Shown here: in pieces, positions 58,829 through 64,000 of the stretch | How positions within the stretch are numbered: the stretch's first letter is position 1 | Layout: each line of letters starts with the position of its first letter | DNA from: Apodemus sylvaticus | Taxonomy: Eukaryota; Chordata; Mammalia; Rodentia; Muridae | DNA length: 64,000 nt | NCBI RefSeq assembly: GCF_947179515.1 | Contig: NC_067472.1 | Span: forward strand, 178,264,078 to 178,328,077 | Direction of reading: 5' to 3' | The notes under the pieces: generated by a model | Databases searched by the model: none | Seen by the model: the letters and a program-made list of their open reading frames with translations, nothing else | What the model was told of the DNA's origin: nothing | Translations under genes and position numbers: made by a program

Positions 58829-60789
58829 AGAGACTCTGAGCTTCCGCACTGCTCTTCCCTACCTCCCCAGTCACAGGTTTCTCCTGCTGGCCAAGGTCGG
58901 CCAATGCCTGACTCCACTCTGCCTCTCATGTCCATACAAATTAAGTCATAAAAATAGCAAACTGTTCAGCGATACAAATAGCAACAGATTTGGCAGGGGA
59001 CTTGCCCTCCTGGGGTAACTGAGGTACCCTAGGAAGACACCCTCCACCCGACTTGGCTGACAGTTTTCGCTAGTGGCGAGTAGGAAGCCTCGGCTGCTTC
59101 TTACTCCCCGCCATTGCTCTGGAGAGTGTAAATAACTCACTGAACAGCGGACACTGTGAAAAACAGAAAACAAAAAAGTTCTGCAGGGCTCAGAACACGG
59201 ACTAAGCTTAATGCGCACAGAATTCTAAATCTACTTTCCAACTCAGTAAAATCCCCAGCAGTCGAGCCGTCATCACGGAGAGGCTTAAGTGTAGCAGTTC
59301 AGTTCTGTAGAGTAACTTTTATTTGCCTGACGTAATTGTCATCTCTGAGGCTTACTGCTTCCTAGGCCTAGTCGTGGAAGTTTCTAGTTTCCATACAATC
59401 CTAGAATTTTCGGCCTCTGTCTCTGACACTTGCTGCTGAATAAGCTCACCCTTCCTTGTTCTTTCAGATCTCTGGCTGGCTGGCTGCTTAACTTAGCCCT
59501 TCTGGCTCGCTCTGCTCTCCAAGCTGACTCATTCCATCTGCCCCCCACCTCTCTCTCTCCCCTTCCCACCCCGCTTCCCTGCCTCTCCTGAATTACTCTG
59601 CTTGGCTTCATACTATCTCTAGCAATCTGCTCTACTCTTCTGCTTCCTTCTCATTCTCTGGCTCAGGCTGGGTATTCTTAGCTTGTTCTCTCTGCAGCCT
59701 GTCTCTGTAACACTGGTAAAGCTGCCTCCTTGTTTTGTTTTGTTTTGTTTTGTTTTTTCCCACTGCCCCTTAAGTAGCTTCCCTTCCCCTCAAGAGAGTC
59801 AGGCAGATCCTATTTTAGCAGTTCAGTTCTGTAGAGTAACTTTTATTTGCCTGACGTAATTGTCATCTCTGAGGCTTACTGCTCTCTTCTCAAGAGAGTC
59901 AGGCAGATCCTATTTTAGCAGTTCAGTTCTGTAGAGTAACTTTTATTTGCCTGACGTAATTGTCATCTCTGAGGCTTACTGCTCTCTTCTCAAGAGAGTC
60001 AGGCAGATCCTATTTTGTCAAATCTTTCTCTGATTCATCATATTGTCTGCCCCTCAATTAGATATCACTTTCAAACATGGGTGCTTCCTTCTACAAACTA
60101 ACTTTACCTTCATTGTTTGGGATTAAATGTGTGTACTAAAGGCATGTCTGTATTCCAGCCAGAGGAATTAAAGGTGTGTGCTAAGGTTGAGAAAGAGCTT
60201 TTTTTTTTTTTCCCCTTTCAGTAAATAACACAATCTCAGGGTTCACAGTGAAGTCAAATATCCTGAAACACAGTTCTGCTGTTTTTAAGATGGGTCTCAT
60301 ACAGTCCAGGCCAACCCTGAACACTCTACAGAACCAGAGATGGCCTTCCATTCCCCTCGCCTCTACCTCCTACAAGCTTGGGAGTCCAGGGTCGCACCAC
60401 TACACGCAGTGCCAACCCAGGGCTTCACAAATGCCAGGCAGGCACTGTACCGACCAGCTGCATTCAGCCAAAATGTCGAGCCTCAGCCGGGTCCGCCTGG
60501 ATGCACCAGGCACATGCTCACACCCAGTCCTGCCCTGTCTGTGAGTTCAAGTCATCATTTGGCTACTTTCTCTACCTGGCAGATGCCTCTACTCTACTTC
60601 TCTTGGTCTTTGTGTCACCCGTGTCACCTGTTCTGGCACTCCAGACGACAGGCGACAATCTGGCCACCTCCTCTACAACTTGACCATGAAGGGATGAGGC
60701 CATGGATGTCATCTTTGTCACATGGCTGAATGTCTATCTTTTATCTTTTATTAATATAGTGATTTATATCTGTGTGCAACACAGATATC

Positions 60790-60822
<33 letters not shown>

Positions 60823-61860
60823 ATGCTCTCCAATTCTCAAGCAAGTGCCTTTCTCCACTGAGACATCTTGCTGGATGGAGGTCCCCCTGACTCTGTAGAC
60901 AGGTTTGTTTCCTGTTCCTCTATACCAGTCTCAGAAAAGTCCCTGCTGGCCAGAGCTTTTTTGTGTGTGTGTGTGTGGGGGGGGGATTTGGGTTTTATTT
61001 TTTTGAGACAGGGTTTCTCTGTGTAGCCCTGGCTGTCCTGGAACTCACTCTGTAGACCAGGCTGGCCTCAAACTCAGAAATCCACCTGCCTCTGCCTCCC
61101 AGAGTGGTGGGATTACAGGAGTGCGCCACCACTGCCCGGCGGGCCAGAGCTTTTACTGCTTCTCAGACAGTGCAGGGTGTCACTGCACAGCCAGGCTGGA
61201 CCTGAGGCCCAGCCTCCTGCCTCACCCCCACACCTGGCTACTGTCTTCCAAGTTAACAGTTTTCAGATCTCATCTCTTTTCTCTGTATGGATGAGGGGAT
61301 GCTCACAATAAAGTTTCTTAGCAGGTGCCATGCTGTGCTGGCTCGACCCCAGTCTTAATAGAGAGAAAATTTGCACATGAACACATCCTTCCTGTCAAAA
61401 TTCCGAATGGATCAAAACTCCCTGATGACCATGATTGCTGGGCCTGTCTGTCAACACAGTGTGATTGGTTAATACTGTCAACAAACGGATCCCAACCACC
61501 CAGGAGACAAGCATGGGCACATGACAGGGCGTCTACACTGGGCTGAGGTGGGGAGCTTCATCCTAAATGCAGGTGGCACCACTGAACGGACTCCCAGCAC
61601 TTGGGAGGCAGAGGCACATGGATTTCTGAGATTGAAGCCAGCCTGGTCTACAGAGTGAGTTCCAGGACAGCCAGGGCTACACAGAGAGACCCTATTTCGA
61701 AAAAACAAACAAACAAACAAACAAACAAACAAACAAACAGAACTCTTTCCTTACCTTTCTGTTGAGTGTGCTGTGGAGTAGAGGAGGAGGAGGAGGAGTC
61801 TGAAAGCCAGTCCCGCTCAGAAGCATCATCCTTTCTCCCCAGCTTTTGTGCCGATCGTAC
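31989..61860 (-). CDS. Cep89: Cep89 (Ccdc123) gene, last 15 coding exons
   Basis: Cep89 is a coiled-coil protein of the mother-centriole distal appendages needed for ciliogenesis; a mitochondrial complex IV role is also reported for the family. Fifteen exons join in order (61755-61860, 58567-58595, 56267-56309, 54873-55091, 54416-54558, 51003-51053, 50104-50187, 47590-47693, 46362-46477, 42607-42787, 42187-42354, 41358-41499, 37808-37897, 35131-35300, 31989-32229) to 1887 nt: 628 codons and a TAG stop, with every phase matching. From about codon 60 on the protein is almost continuous Glu/Lys/Leu-rich coiled coil. Human CEP89 is 783 aa over 19 exons (recalled), so roughly 150 N-terminal residues and the promoter lie right of 64000. 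One intron is GC-AG. The gene appears intact. Confidence 0.96.
33549..33710 (+). repeat. (CCTA/CCCA)n tetranucleotide array
   Basis: About 160 nt of CTAC and CCAC tetramers in mixed order, with two interruptions (CCTTCC and CATTCACC). It gives the artefact protein pattern PTYLPTHLPTYP. Confidence 0.93.
34060..34345 (+). repeat. Pyrimidine-rich repeat ending ACAATAAA, copy 1
   Basis: C/T-rich text ends acaataaactttctccttca, then aggagcaatcatattc. The same ending occurs at 57612-57661, so this is a dispersed repeat, probably LTR-derived; the family is not identified. Confidence 0.45.
34649..34866 (+). repeat. CA-rich minisatellite with ACACATGCACA-type units
   Basis: Over 200 nt of alternating purine/pyrimidine, with a recurring block cagacacatgcacacgcaca at about 32-nt spacing near 34728-34800. 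All minus-strand frames stay open by composition alone. Confidence 0.92.
34867..34950 (+). mobile_element. B3/B2 SINE head
   Basis: ggagagatggctcagtgact and ggttggagtttaaatcccag. The 3' part is missing. Confidence 0.75.
35131..35300 (-). CDS. Cep89: Cep89 exon, coiled coil
   Basis: It encodes GYKKQAALKLGDIHHRLREQ then QEDFAGKAAQYQQEVQHLHR and a Gln/Lys-rich end. The acceptor is cctctgcag and the donor gtaaga. It leaves in phase 2. Confidence 0.96.
35423..35630 (+). mobile_element. B2 SINE with (AAAT)n tail
   Basis: ggctggagagatggctcagc to gacagttacagtgaactcat, then (AAAT)10. It starts about 120 nt from a Cep89 exon. Confidence 0.95.
35878..36062 (+). mobile_element. B3 SINE
   Basis: ctgagcaatggctcggtggt, acccaagttcagctcccatc, ctccggctccagggggtcgg. 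Confidence 0.85.
36088..36308 (-). mobile_element. B4 SINE
   Basis: Reverse-oriented B1 part (tatgtagcccaggttggctt, ttgggactgcaggtgtgcac) joined to a reverse ID part (caaacccagggtctcacgca, tgcccagccccc). Confidence 0.8.
36422..36500 (+). mobile_element. ID-like SINE
   Basis: gggctggggcgcagctcagt, gtgcctgcctacatacaaaa, gtctgatctacagcaacc. Confidence 0.65.
36710..36900 (+). mobile_element. B3-like SINE
   Basis: ggggctgatgaggtgattct, gatgcttgttgcctgatgcc, gagttttgatcccaggaaac. Confidence 0.65.
36918..37098 (+). mobile_element. B2/B3 SINE
   Basis: gggactggaggggtggcttc, ggacctgagtttaattccta, cccacatggtggctgacaac. Confidence 0.8.
37110..37285 (+). mobile_element. B1 SINE
   Basis: aggctgggtggtggtgggtc, aggccagcctgatctataaa, gaggctgtctcaaaagccaa, with an (AAAAT) tail. 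Confidence 0.88.
37298..37495 (+). mobile_element. B3 SINE
   Basis: actaaagagatgggtcagtg, gtcctagaacccacgtggct, then CA-rich text. It makes the first part of a meaningless 195-aa frame. Confidence 0.75.
37808..37897 (-). CDS. Cep89: Cep89 90-nt exon
   Basis: It is 30 codons in phase 0 on both sides: AQCLESEKHGVLNKILKGNI then RLGKLEERVK. The acceptor is ccccctcctcag and the donor gtaagg. Confidence 0.96.
40438..40668 (-). repeat. Imperfect ~111-bp tandem duplication of ID-like SINE sequence
   Basis: The block starting aattcccttccctgctgcca at 40438 recurs from 40550 (aattccttccctgctcctac), with shared gaggcttgctctagccctcc-type and caaacccagg-type text. Both copies contain reverse ID-like sequence. 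Confidence 0.8.
41112..41298 (+). mobile_element. B2 SINE
   Basis: Near-consensus: gggctagagagattgctcag to gacagctacagtgtacttac, with the tail ataaataaataaatcttaaa. It ends about 60 nt before the intron edge at 41358. Confidence 0.95.
41358..41499 (-). CDS. Cep89: Cep89 exon, coiled coil
   Basis: It encodes RYQKKIDVLRKQVEKAMGKE, then MSAHQYLANLVGLAENVTKE and RDSLKYL. MSAHQYLANLVGLAEN is very highly conserved in the family. The acceptor is gccctctgcag and the donor gtgagt. Confidence 0.96.
41585..41785 (+). mobile_element. 5'-truncated B1 with (AAAC)n and TA/CA tail
   Basis: It starts at gttcgaggctagcctggtct and ends ccctgtctcaaaacaaacaa, then an alternating TATA/CACA run to 41780. Confidence 0.9.
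42160..42182 (+). repeat. (CA)n abutting a Cep89 splice donor
   Basis: About 11 CA units. On the gene strand this is (GT)n starting at intron position +5. Confidence 0.95.
42187..42354 (-). CDS. Cep89: Cep89 exon whose donor runs into a (GT)n microsatellite
   Basis: It encodes QLQKEEEKDSAEMEELMAKL, then a coil ending LERTRKAN. The donor reads gtacgt and is continuous with (GT)n down to 42160. The acceptor is ctcgtctttcag. Confidence 0.95.
42607..42787 (-). CDS. Cep89: Cep89 exon, coiled coil
   Basis: It encodes VSKLTKQLVLLEAKTQGQEK then a Glu/Gln-rich coil and IAVDVHTSIVNELK. The acceptor is gttcctttccag and the donor gtgagc. Confidence 0.95.
42955..43195 (+). mobile_element. B2 SINE with an internal ~22-bp minisatellite
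   Basis: The body is near consensus (ggctggagagatggctaagt, caaccacatggtggctcaca). At 43096-43163 the motif acagtgcatgtatacagtac repeats three times before the catacataaaataaataaat tail. Confidence 0.93.
43250..43385 (+). mobile_element. 5'-truncated B1
   Basis: gaggccagcctggtctacaa, catccagggctacacagaaa, with an (AAAC)-rich tail. Confidence 0.8.
43488..43770 (+). mobile_element. ID-like element followed by B4-like SINE
   Basis: tcgagatgtagctcagctgc and cctgggttcaatcccagcac (ID), then aggatttgggaggcagaggc and aggatcagagactcaagttc (B monomer) with an (AAAC) tail. Confidence 0.65.
45305..45450 (+). mobile_element. B4/B1-type SINE
   Basis: gggtggtacacacctgctat, actggggaggtataggtggg, agaccctgtgtcagaaccct. 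Confidence 0.65.
45776..45987 (+). mobile_element. B1 SINE with target-site duplication and long A-rich tail
   Basis: gccaggcagtggtggtgcac to gttacacagagaaactctca, then an expanded AAAACC/AAAAC tail. The near-identical flanks gaattgccttggg (45763) and gagttgccttggt (45987) mark the insertion. Confidence 0.93.
46362..46477 (-). CDS. Cep89: Cep89 exon, coiled coil
   Basis: It encodes RQLQTQAELVLDENKLLIEQ then LEIQQAKARDTHQAHLQD. The acceptor is aaccaattgcag and the donor gtgagt. It enters in phase 2 and leaves in phase 1. Confidence 0.95.
46840..47150 (+). mobile_element. B4-type monomer followed by B3 SINE
   Basis: tcctgaggctgaggcaggga (B monomer, 46848) and then aggagcactgactgctcttc, ttgggttcgattcccagcac and ctagttccagggcatctgat (B3, 46943-47130). 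Confidence 0.75.
47393..47545 (+). mobile_element. B1 SINE close to the GC donor
   Basis: agtcgggcggtggtggcgca to ccctgtcttgaaaaaccaaa. It ends about 45 nt downstream (gene strand) of the GC donor of the Cep89 exon at 47590. Confidence 0.93.
47590..47693 (-). CDS. Cep89: Cep89 exon with GC splice donor
   Basis: It encodes EEMKTFRLRVQEVVKENEDL, then HQELTKRSTVTIEE and two bases of a Trp codon. The intron begins gcaagt, not gt. Joining at the GC donor restores TGG and the conserved EEWRQLQ. The nearby GT (7 nt downstream) would shift the frame and reach a stop about 12 codons later. Confidence 0.93.
48035..48198 (-). mobile_element. B2 SINE
   Basis: Reverse B2: aaagatttattttatgtata, gccaccatgtggttgctggg, tgtgccatctctccagccct. 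Confidence 0.93.
48755..48930. mobile_element. Ancient hAT-Charlie-type MITE fragment
   Basis: ttgagttttactggaacaca, gcccacaaagcctgcaatgt and tagaaaaggtgggacaaccc resemble the widely shared mammalian short DNA-transposon consensus (MER3/Charlie type as I recall). The subfamily is unsure. Confidence 0.55.
49022..49204 (+). mobile_element. B2 SINE
   Basis: tggtccagaggttaagagca, caattcccagcaaccacagg, and an ataataaatgtttttaaaaa tail. The head is partly diverged. Confidence 0.9.
49753..49905 (+). repeat. Minisatellite with CATCCCTGCAGACCCCACCA-type units
   Basis: About seven units of roughly 17-24 nt, each with CCCTGCAG. There are two subtypes: ..ACCCCACCACAT and ..(G/A)CCCTCTGCAT. It lies next to C/T-rich text at 49935-50010. 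Confidence 0.88.
50104..50187 (-). CDS. Cep89: Cep89 84-nt exon
   Basis: It is 28 codons in phase 0 on both sides: VDIKYLSPLLLAYEDRMKEK then DKLSSTLE. The acceptor is ttccacctag and the donor gtaagt. Confidence 0.95.
50250..50500 (-). mobile_element. Internally deleted B1 next to a full B1, same orientation
   Basis: 50268-50325 joins the B1 3' end (tttttcgaggcagggtttct) straight to its 5' end (attaaaagtgtgcaccacca). A full B1 follows at 50345-50500 with the same end sequence, then ctggctcatct. This suggests unequal pairing or duplication of one insertion. Confidence 0.85.
50515..50698 (-). mobile_element. B2 SINE with target-site duplication
   Basis: Reverse B2 (aaaatatttatttatttatt to cacctctccagtcccc). 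The flanking ggctcatctgtttt occurs at about 50492 and 50699, so it inserted at the 5' edge of the neighbouring B1. Confidence 0.93.
50805..50985 (+). mobile_element. B1 SINE
   Basis: aagccgggcagtggtggtgc to aaccctgtctcaaaacaaaa. It ends about 20 nt from the 51-nt Cep89 exon. Confidence 0.9.
51003..51053 (-). CDS. Cep89: Cep89 51-nt exon
   Basis: It is exactly 17 codons, RSHIEGLPSKGPTPPWL, in phase 0 on both sides. This is a Pro-rich break between coiled-coil blocks. The acceptor is ttatcctcag and the donor gtaagt. It matches the human segment SLNIEGLPSKGPIPPWL closely. Confidence 0.95.
51257..51447 (-). mobile_element. B2 SINE with target-site duplication
   Basis: Reverse B2 (aagatttatttattcatttc to gagccatctctccagccct). 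cagaacattc flanks it at 51247-51256 and 51450-51459. Confidence 0.93.
51632..51687 (+). repeat. (CA)n microsatellite
   Basis: About 27 uninterrupted CA units. Confidence 0.97.
52023..52192 (+). mobile_element. B2 SINE with target-site duplication
   Basis: ggggctggagaggtggctca to gataaataaatcttaaaaaa. aaagcataataa flanks both sides (52010-52021 and 52191-52202). Confidence 0.95.
52626..52881 (+). repeat. G-rich (TGGGG/TAGGG/TGGGA)n array
   Basis: About 255 nt of pentamers in which nearly every unit has GGG or GGGG on the plus strand. The minus (gene) strand is (CCCCA)n. It makes a spurious 201-aa Pro/His-rich frame on the minus strand. Confidence 0.95.
53299..53478 (+). mobile_element. B2 SINE
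   Basis: gggctggagagatggctcag to ataataaataaatctttaaa. Confidence 0.95.
53479..53656 (+). repeat. (GAAA)n-(GGAA)n-(GA)n compound purine tract
   Basis: It starts at the B2 tail: GAAA units to about 53573, GGAA units to about 53622, then (GA)n. About 175 nt of pure purine. Confidence 0.96.
53660..53820 (+). mobile_element. B1 SINE
   Basis: agctgggtgtggtggtacat to ccctgtcttgaaaaaacaaa. Confidence 0.92.
53832..54018 (-). mobile_element. B2/B3 SINE, diverged
   Basis: Reverse: ctttaaagacttactttgat, gatggggtgctgggaaggga, tgagccacctctccagcccc. Confidence 0.8.
54035..54335 (-). mobile_element. B-type SINE monomers around (TG)n
   Basis: Reverse monomer pieces (54050-54150 and 54240-54330, aagtgcagggattagaggta) flank a (TG)n with TC and TA interruptions at 54155-54211. 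It ends about 80 nt from a Cep89 exon. Confidence 0.6.
54416..54558 (-). CDS. Cep89: Cep89 exon, coiled coil
   Basis: It encodes ITPELLCLRKQSQNLVDENE then MTVHRLNVELSRYQTKF and ends SEEE at a gtaatg donor. The acceptor is gtttttcag. It joins the previous exon through a split Val codon. Confidence 0.95.
54873..55091 (-). CDS. Cep89: Cep89 exon, start of main coiled coil
   Basis: At 219 nt it opens VAGRIHQRYTEITKEKFEEL, followed by heptad-rich text to KETEKASSRE. The donor is gtgcag, which is weak. The frame stays open past it to 54832 (reading GAAPMAPLLRDSQG), so retention would add a short tail before any stop. Confidence 0.95.
55092..56266 (-). other. Cep89 intron
   Basis: No SINE or gene recognised. 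55300-55380 is GC-rich. Plus-strand frames at 55713-56131 match nothing known. Confidence 0.5.
56267..56309 (-). CDS. Cep89: Cep89 43-nt exon
   Basis: It encodes DEKVPLRDKPPPSP and the first base of an Asp codon, with acceptor tcctccctag and donor gtactg. Together with the 29-nt exon before it the length is 72 nt, so joint skipping would keep the frame. Confidence 0.9.
56310..58566 (-). other. Cep89 intron upstream of the 43-nt exon
   Basis: A B1/B4-like reverse monomer lies at 56815-56935 and a pyrimidine-rich repeat at 57330-57665. (TG)n is at 57741-57770. The remainder has no gene. Confidence 0.5.
57330..57665 (+). repeat. Pyrimidine-rich repeat ending ACAATAAA, copy 2
   Basis: Long C/T-rich text ends acaataaaagccttttcctt then catggagcagtcatgtct, which parallels copy 1 at 34060-34345. 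Confidence 0.45.
58567..58595 (-). CDS. Cep89: Cep89 29-nt microexon
   Basis: It encodes only VKHSVLNLE plus part of the preceding Asp codon, between ttttttaaaccag and gtaagc. The human protein has a matching KHPVLNLKDEK segment. It is 3n+2, so skipping it would shift the frame. Confidence 0.88.
58745..58829 (+). repeat. (TC)n microsatellite
   Basis: About 42 TC units with one slip near 58811. Confidence 0.97.
59292..59359 (+). repeat. Distal copy of the 68-bp repeat core
   Basis: Identical to 59816-59883 and 59916-59983. Contains TGACGTAA at 59328-59335. Confidence 0.95.
59791..60016 (+). repeat. 100-bp exact tandem repeat, ~2.3 copies
   Basis: caagagagtcaggcagatcc starts at 59791, 59891 and 59991, exactly 100 nt apart. 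Each full unit includes the 68-bp core with TGACGTAA (59852 and 59952). I saw no mismatch between the two full units. Confidence 0.96.
60995..61141 (-). mobile_element. B1 SINE with target-site duplication
   Basis: Reverse B1 near consensus (gacagggtttctctgtgtag to gcgccaccactgcccggc). ggccagagctttt flanks at 60949 and 61141. A (TG)n-G9 tract at 60962-60986 separates it from the left flank. Confidence 0.95.
61586..61740 (+). mobile_element. B1 SINE, 5' truncated, next to a Cep89 exon
   Basis: tcccagcacttgggaggcag to gagaccctatttcgaaaaaa with (AAAC)10. It ends about 15 nt from the donor side of the exon at 61755. Confidence 0.94.
61755..61860 (-). CDS. Cep89: Cep89 exon (window exon 1), Ser-rich linker
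   Basis: It encodes VRSAQKLGRKDDASERDW, then LSDSSSSSSTPQHTQQK; the serine run comes from (TCC)n. The donor is gtaagg and it ends in phase 1. The acceptor (cctctctcaaaaccaaaag) has an A-rich gap before AG, so the start is less certain. Phase arithmetic over the whole chain supports it. Confidence 0.8.
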
Positions 61861-62315
61861 CTTTTGGTTTTGAGAGAGGAACAAGCAGGCAGATCCTGTT
61901 AGCTGTACGCATCCTCCTAACGGTTCAACTGTTGTACTTCATACAACGCCCACAGCTGCCACACTGAAAAGGGCCGCGTATGCTGCGGCAGGAGGAGACC
62001 ACAGGGCCTTGCAAAAGCCTGGGCGGACAGTCAACAGCATGCCTATTGCATTTAGGCTGTGGGGAGCGTCATATCCTGTACTGCCTGGATGGCTTCTTCT
62101 CCACATCCCTGCAGGGACCTGCTCAGGAAAGGGGCTGCTTCTGGCTCGCTCAGGACAGCACCCAATGCCATCATATCCAGCTCTGGTGTTCCATTATGAA
62201 AGTGCACTATGTGACAGGAAGCACTGGCCATCCTGGGAGAACCTTCACCTGGGCAACTTTCTAGGGCTGAGGCCCATAATGGTCACTATGTGACTCCGCT
62301 GCTGGGGTCGTTTCC

Positions 62316-62512
62316 TTTTTTGTTTGTTTGTTTTGTTTTTTCATTCTTTTTTTTTTAATTGTTTTTTTTTTTTTCTAGACAGGGTTTCTCTGTGTAGCCC
62401 TGGCTGTCCTGGCACTCACTCTGTAGACCAGGCTGGCCTAGAACTCAGAAATCCGCCTGCCTCTGCCTCCCAAGTGCTGGGATTAAAGGCATGTGCCACC
62501 ACCGCCCGGCTC
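62316..62512 (-). mobile_element. B1 SINE with target-site duplication
   Basis: Reverse B1 near consensus preceded by T-runs. tggggtcgtttcct flanks at 62302-62315 and 62513-62526, exact. Confidence 0.95.
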
Positions 62513-63432
62513 TGGGGTCGTTTCCTGATGAAGTAGGATTACTTCTTCAGGAAGTATGTCACCATGCACAGTGGCAAAGCCACCAAGCTGTCCCTTAGAG
62601 GCACTCCCACTGGCAGGGCTCTGAAGGTCAGGGCCATAGGGCAACGGGCCAAGAGAAGGAGTCATGTGACACATCCTGCAGGTATGCTAGCCTAGGGCCT
62701 ATGGGTGCACTAGCCTAGCTTGGCTGATTCTTCAGCCAAAACTTGCTTGGGTCAGCATGGCCTAGCAGTGGTGTGTGGGGGTCAAGGGAAGGATGCACCT
62801 GTGGCCGGCAGGCAGTTGGTAGAAGCCACCAATGATGATCATAGGAAAGGCATCTCAGAGGCAAGGTGAGGGCCACTGCAGCTACGGGCTCTGTGCATAT
62901 GGCTCCAAGGTGACCTAGCTCCTAAAGTACTCGTTACTTCAGAGAAGGAGAAACAAAGTGACCTCTTGCTTTTTATCTCCTGGGAATGAATAGCTTTGGC
63001 CAACTGTGAAAGACACATTAAACTACTCACAGTCACCAGAAGTGTGAAATTGATAAGAAAATGCCAACGGCGTCCTTGGGAGATCGTCTGGCAGATCTCT
63101 TAGTTCTTTAGTGGATGACACACACAGACCTCTGATGGTACACACGCAACATGTGTACAAGCACATCAGAGGACACGCACACCACAGGACACACACACAT
63201 ACACACACTCACACACACACAGACGGGGTGTGTGTGCACAAGCAGCACATCAGAGGACATGTGAGTGAGTGTTTCCTTCAGTGCTACTCTTAAGAAAATA
63301 CAAATAGAAAGCACCAGCAGCAAAACGAACGTGAAAGGCCCGAGGAAGTTACGTGACACAGTGCCACACAGGCCTGCGAACACATGTCAACAGACAGACA
63401 GACGGAACGGCTGAGACTGAACAAGGGAAAGA

Positions 63433-63640
63433 GCAGCTGGAGAGGTGGCTCAGCGTTGAGAGCACCGGCTGCTCCTCCTCAGGCCCCAGGCTGATTCTCA
63501 GCACCCACGCCGTGGCTCACAGACATCACCGTGGCACCACAGGTCTAGGGGATCCAAAGAGCTCTTACTGTATTGGCACTGCCTGTATGTGGTGTACAGA
63601 CAGACAGACATACACGCAAAACACCATACACCCAAAAATC
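63433..63640 (+). mobile_element. B3 SINE with (CAGA)n
   Basis: agctggagaggtggctcagc, ctgattctcagcacccacgc, with a (CAGA) run at 63597-63612. Confidence 0.8.
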
Positions 63641-63719
63641 AAAGCAAGTAAATATTTTTAAAAAGAAATGATAATATATAATGGTTGTTTCCTAAAAAAA
63701 TAGCATGAAGCCCTTTATG

Positions 63720-63720
63720 G

Positions 63721-63751
<31 letters not shown>

Positions 63752-63936
63752 AAAATGGAAGATGGTGTGGTTTGGGAAAAAACTGGGAAAAGGTATTTGC
63801 TATGCAAGTCCAGGGACCCAAGTTCAACCCCTAGAGCCCTCTTAATCCTCTTAAAGGTGGAAGAAGAAAGGACTCCACACAGGTGTCTGACCTCTACACA
63901 TATGCACACAACAGTATGTGCCCCCACACAGGAGGA

Positions 63937-63977
<41 letters not shown>

Positions 63978-63993
63978 CACACACACACACACA
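63720..63993 (+). repeat. Poly-A, B3-like fragment, (TC)n and (CA)n
   Basis: A29 at 63720-63749, a SINE-like body (63765-63930, gacccaagttcaacccctag), then (TC)18 at 63939-63974 and (CA)n at 63978-63993. Confidence 0.75.
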
Positions 63994-64000
63994 CTAATAA

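Larger units (their letters stand above)
59285..60230. repeat. Candidate LTR-like block carrying the direct repeats
   Basis: The repeats sit in pyrimidine-rich, retroviral-LTR-like rodent DNA (ctggctggctggctgcttaa, gggattaaatgtgtgtacta). Duplicated enhancer units are typical of U3 regions. Ends, target duplication and family were not established. Confidence 0.35.
58596..61754 (-). other. Cep89 intron (3.2 kb)
   Basis: It contains (TC)n, the 68/100-bp direct repeats in an LTR-like block, (TG)n at 60790-60819 and two B1s. 60240-60780 and 61150-61580 look unique with no exon. Confidence 0.6.
61861..64000 (-). other. Cep89 upstream intron (partial)
   Basis: I searched for the N-terminal Cep89 exons and recognised none, so they lie beyond 64000. 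Contents: B1, CA-rich text at 63116-63265, a B3, a poly-A and a terminal (TC)n/(CA)n. Confidence 0.55.

Noticed and set aside
59791..60016. Regular spaced repeats that could suggest a CRISPR array
   Set aside because: The genome is mammalian. The repeat is a head-to-tail 100-bp duplication without distinct spacers and without cas genes.

Overview
The window is nuclear DNA from a murine rodent (Mus or a close relative). The evidence is split genes with canonical splice sites and dense rodent SINEs (B1, B2/B3, B4, ID), with long (CA)n, (GA)n and (TC)n tracts. The species cannot be fixed from the sequence alone. No bacterial, viral or mobile-operon content is present.

Two protein-coding genes could be reconstructed exon by exon, both on the minus strand and head-to-tail. 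At 1-19.4 kb lies Slc7a9 (b0,+AT, the light subunit of the renal and intestinal cystine/dibasic amino-acid exchanger). Ten coding exons (exons 2-11, residues 1-408) are present. The last ~80 residues lie off the left edge. A candidate non-coding exon 1 and promoter sit at about 19.3-19.47 kb. At 31.9-61.9 kb lies Cep89 (Ccdc123, a coiled-coil centriolar distal-appendage protein). Fifteen coding exons could be chained without any frame break into 628 codons plus a stop. The N-terminal ~150 residues and the promoter lie off the right edge. The order Slc7a9-Cep89 on one strand matches human 19q13.11.

The ~12 kb between the genes (19.47-31.87 kb) has no supported gene. It holds a decayed hAT/BED-finger transposase-derived fragment at 22.6-23.05 kb, a perfect 41-bp inverted repeat pair around 21.1 and 22.2 kb, SINEs and several poorly resolved LTR-like pieces. 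The introns carry one heavily fragmented L1 (Slc7a9 intron 9), more than 40 SINEs, and many tandem arrays, including a G-rich pentamer array, a 100-bp direct repeat with a CRE-like octamer, and a (CA)n that starts inside a Cep89 splice donor.

The two genes share no pathway that the sequence shows: one is a plasma-membrane transporter, the other a centriole/cilium protein. I found no convincing new biological system. The most useful leads are the GC-AG intron in Cep89, the microsatellite built into a 5' splice site, the BED/hAT fossil, the exact inverted repeat and the 100-bp tandem repeat.
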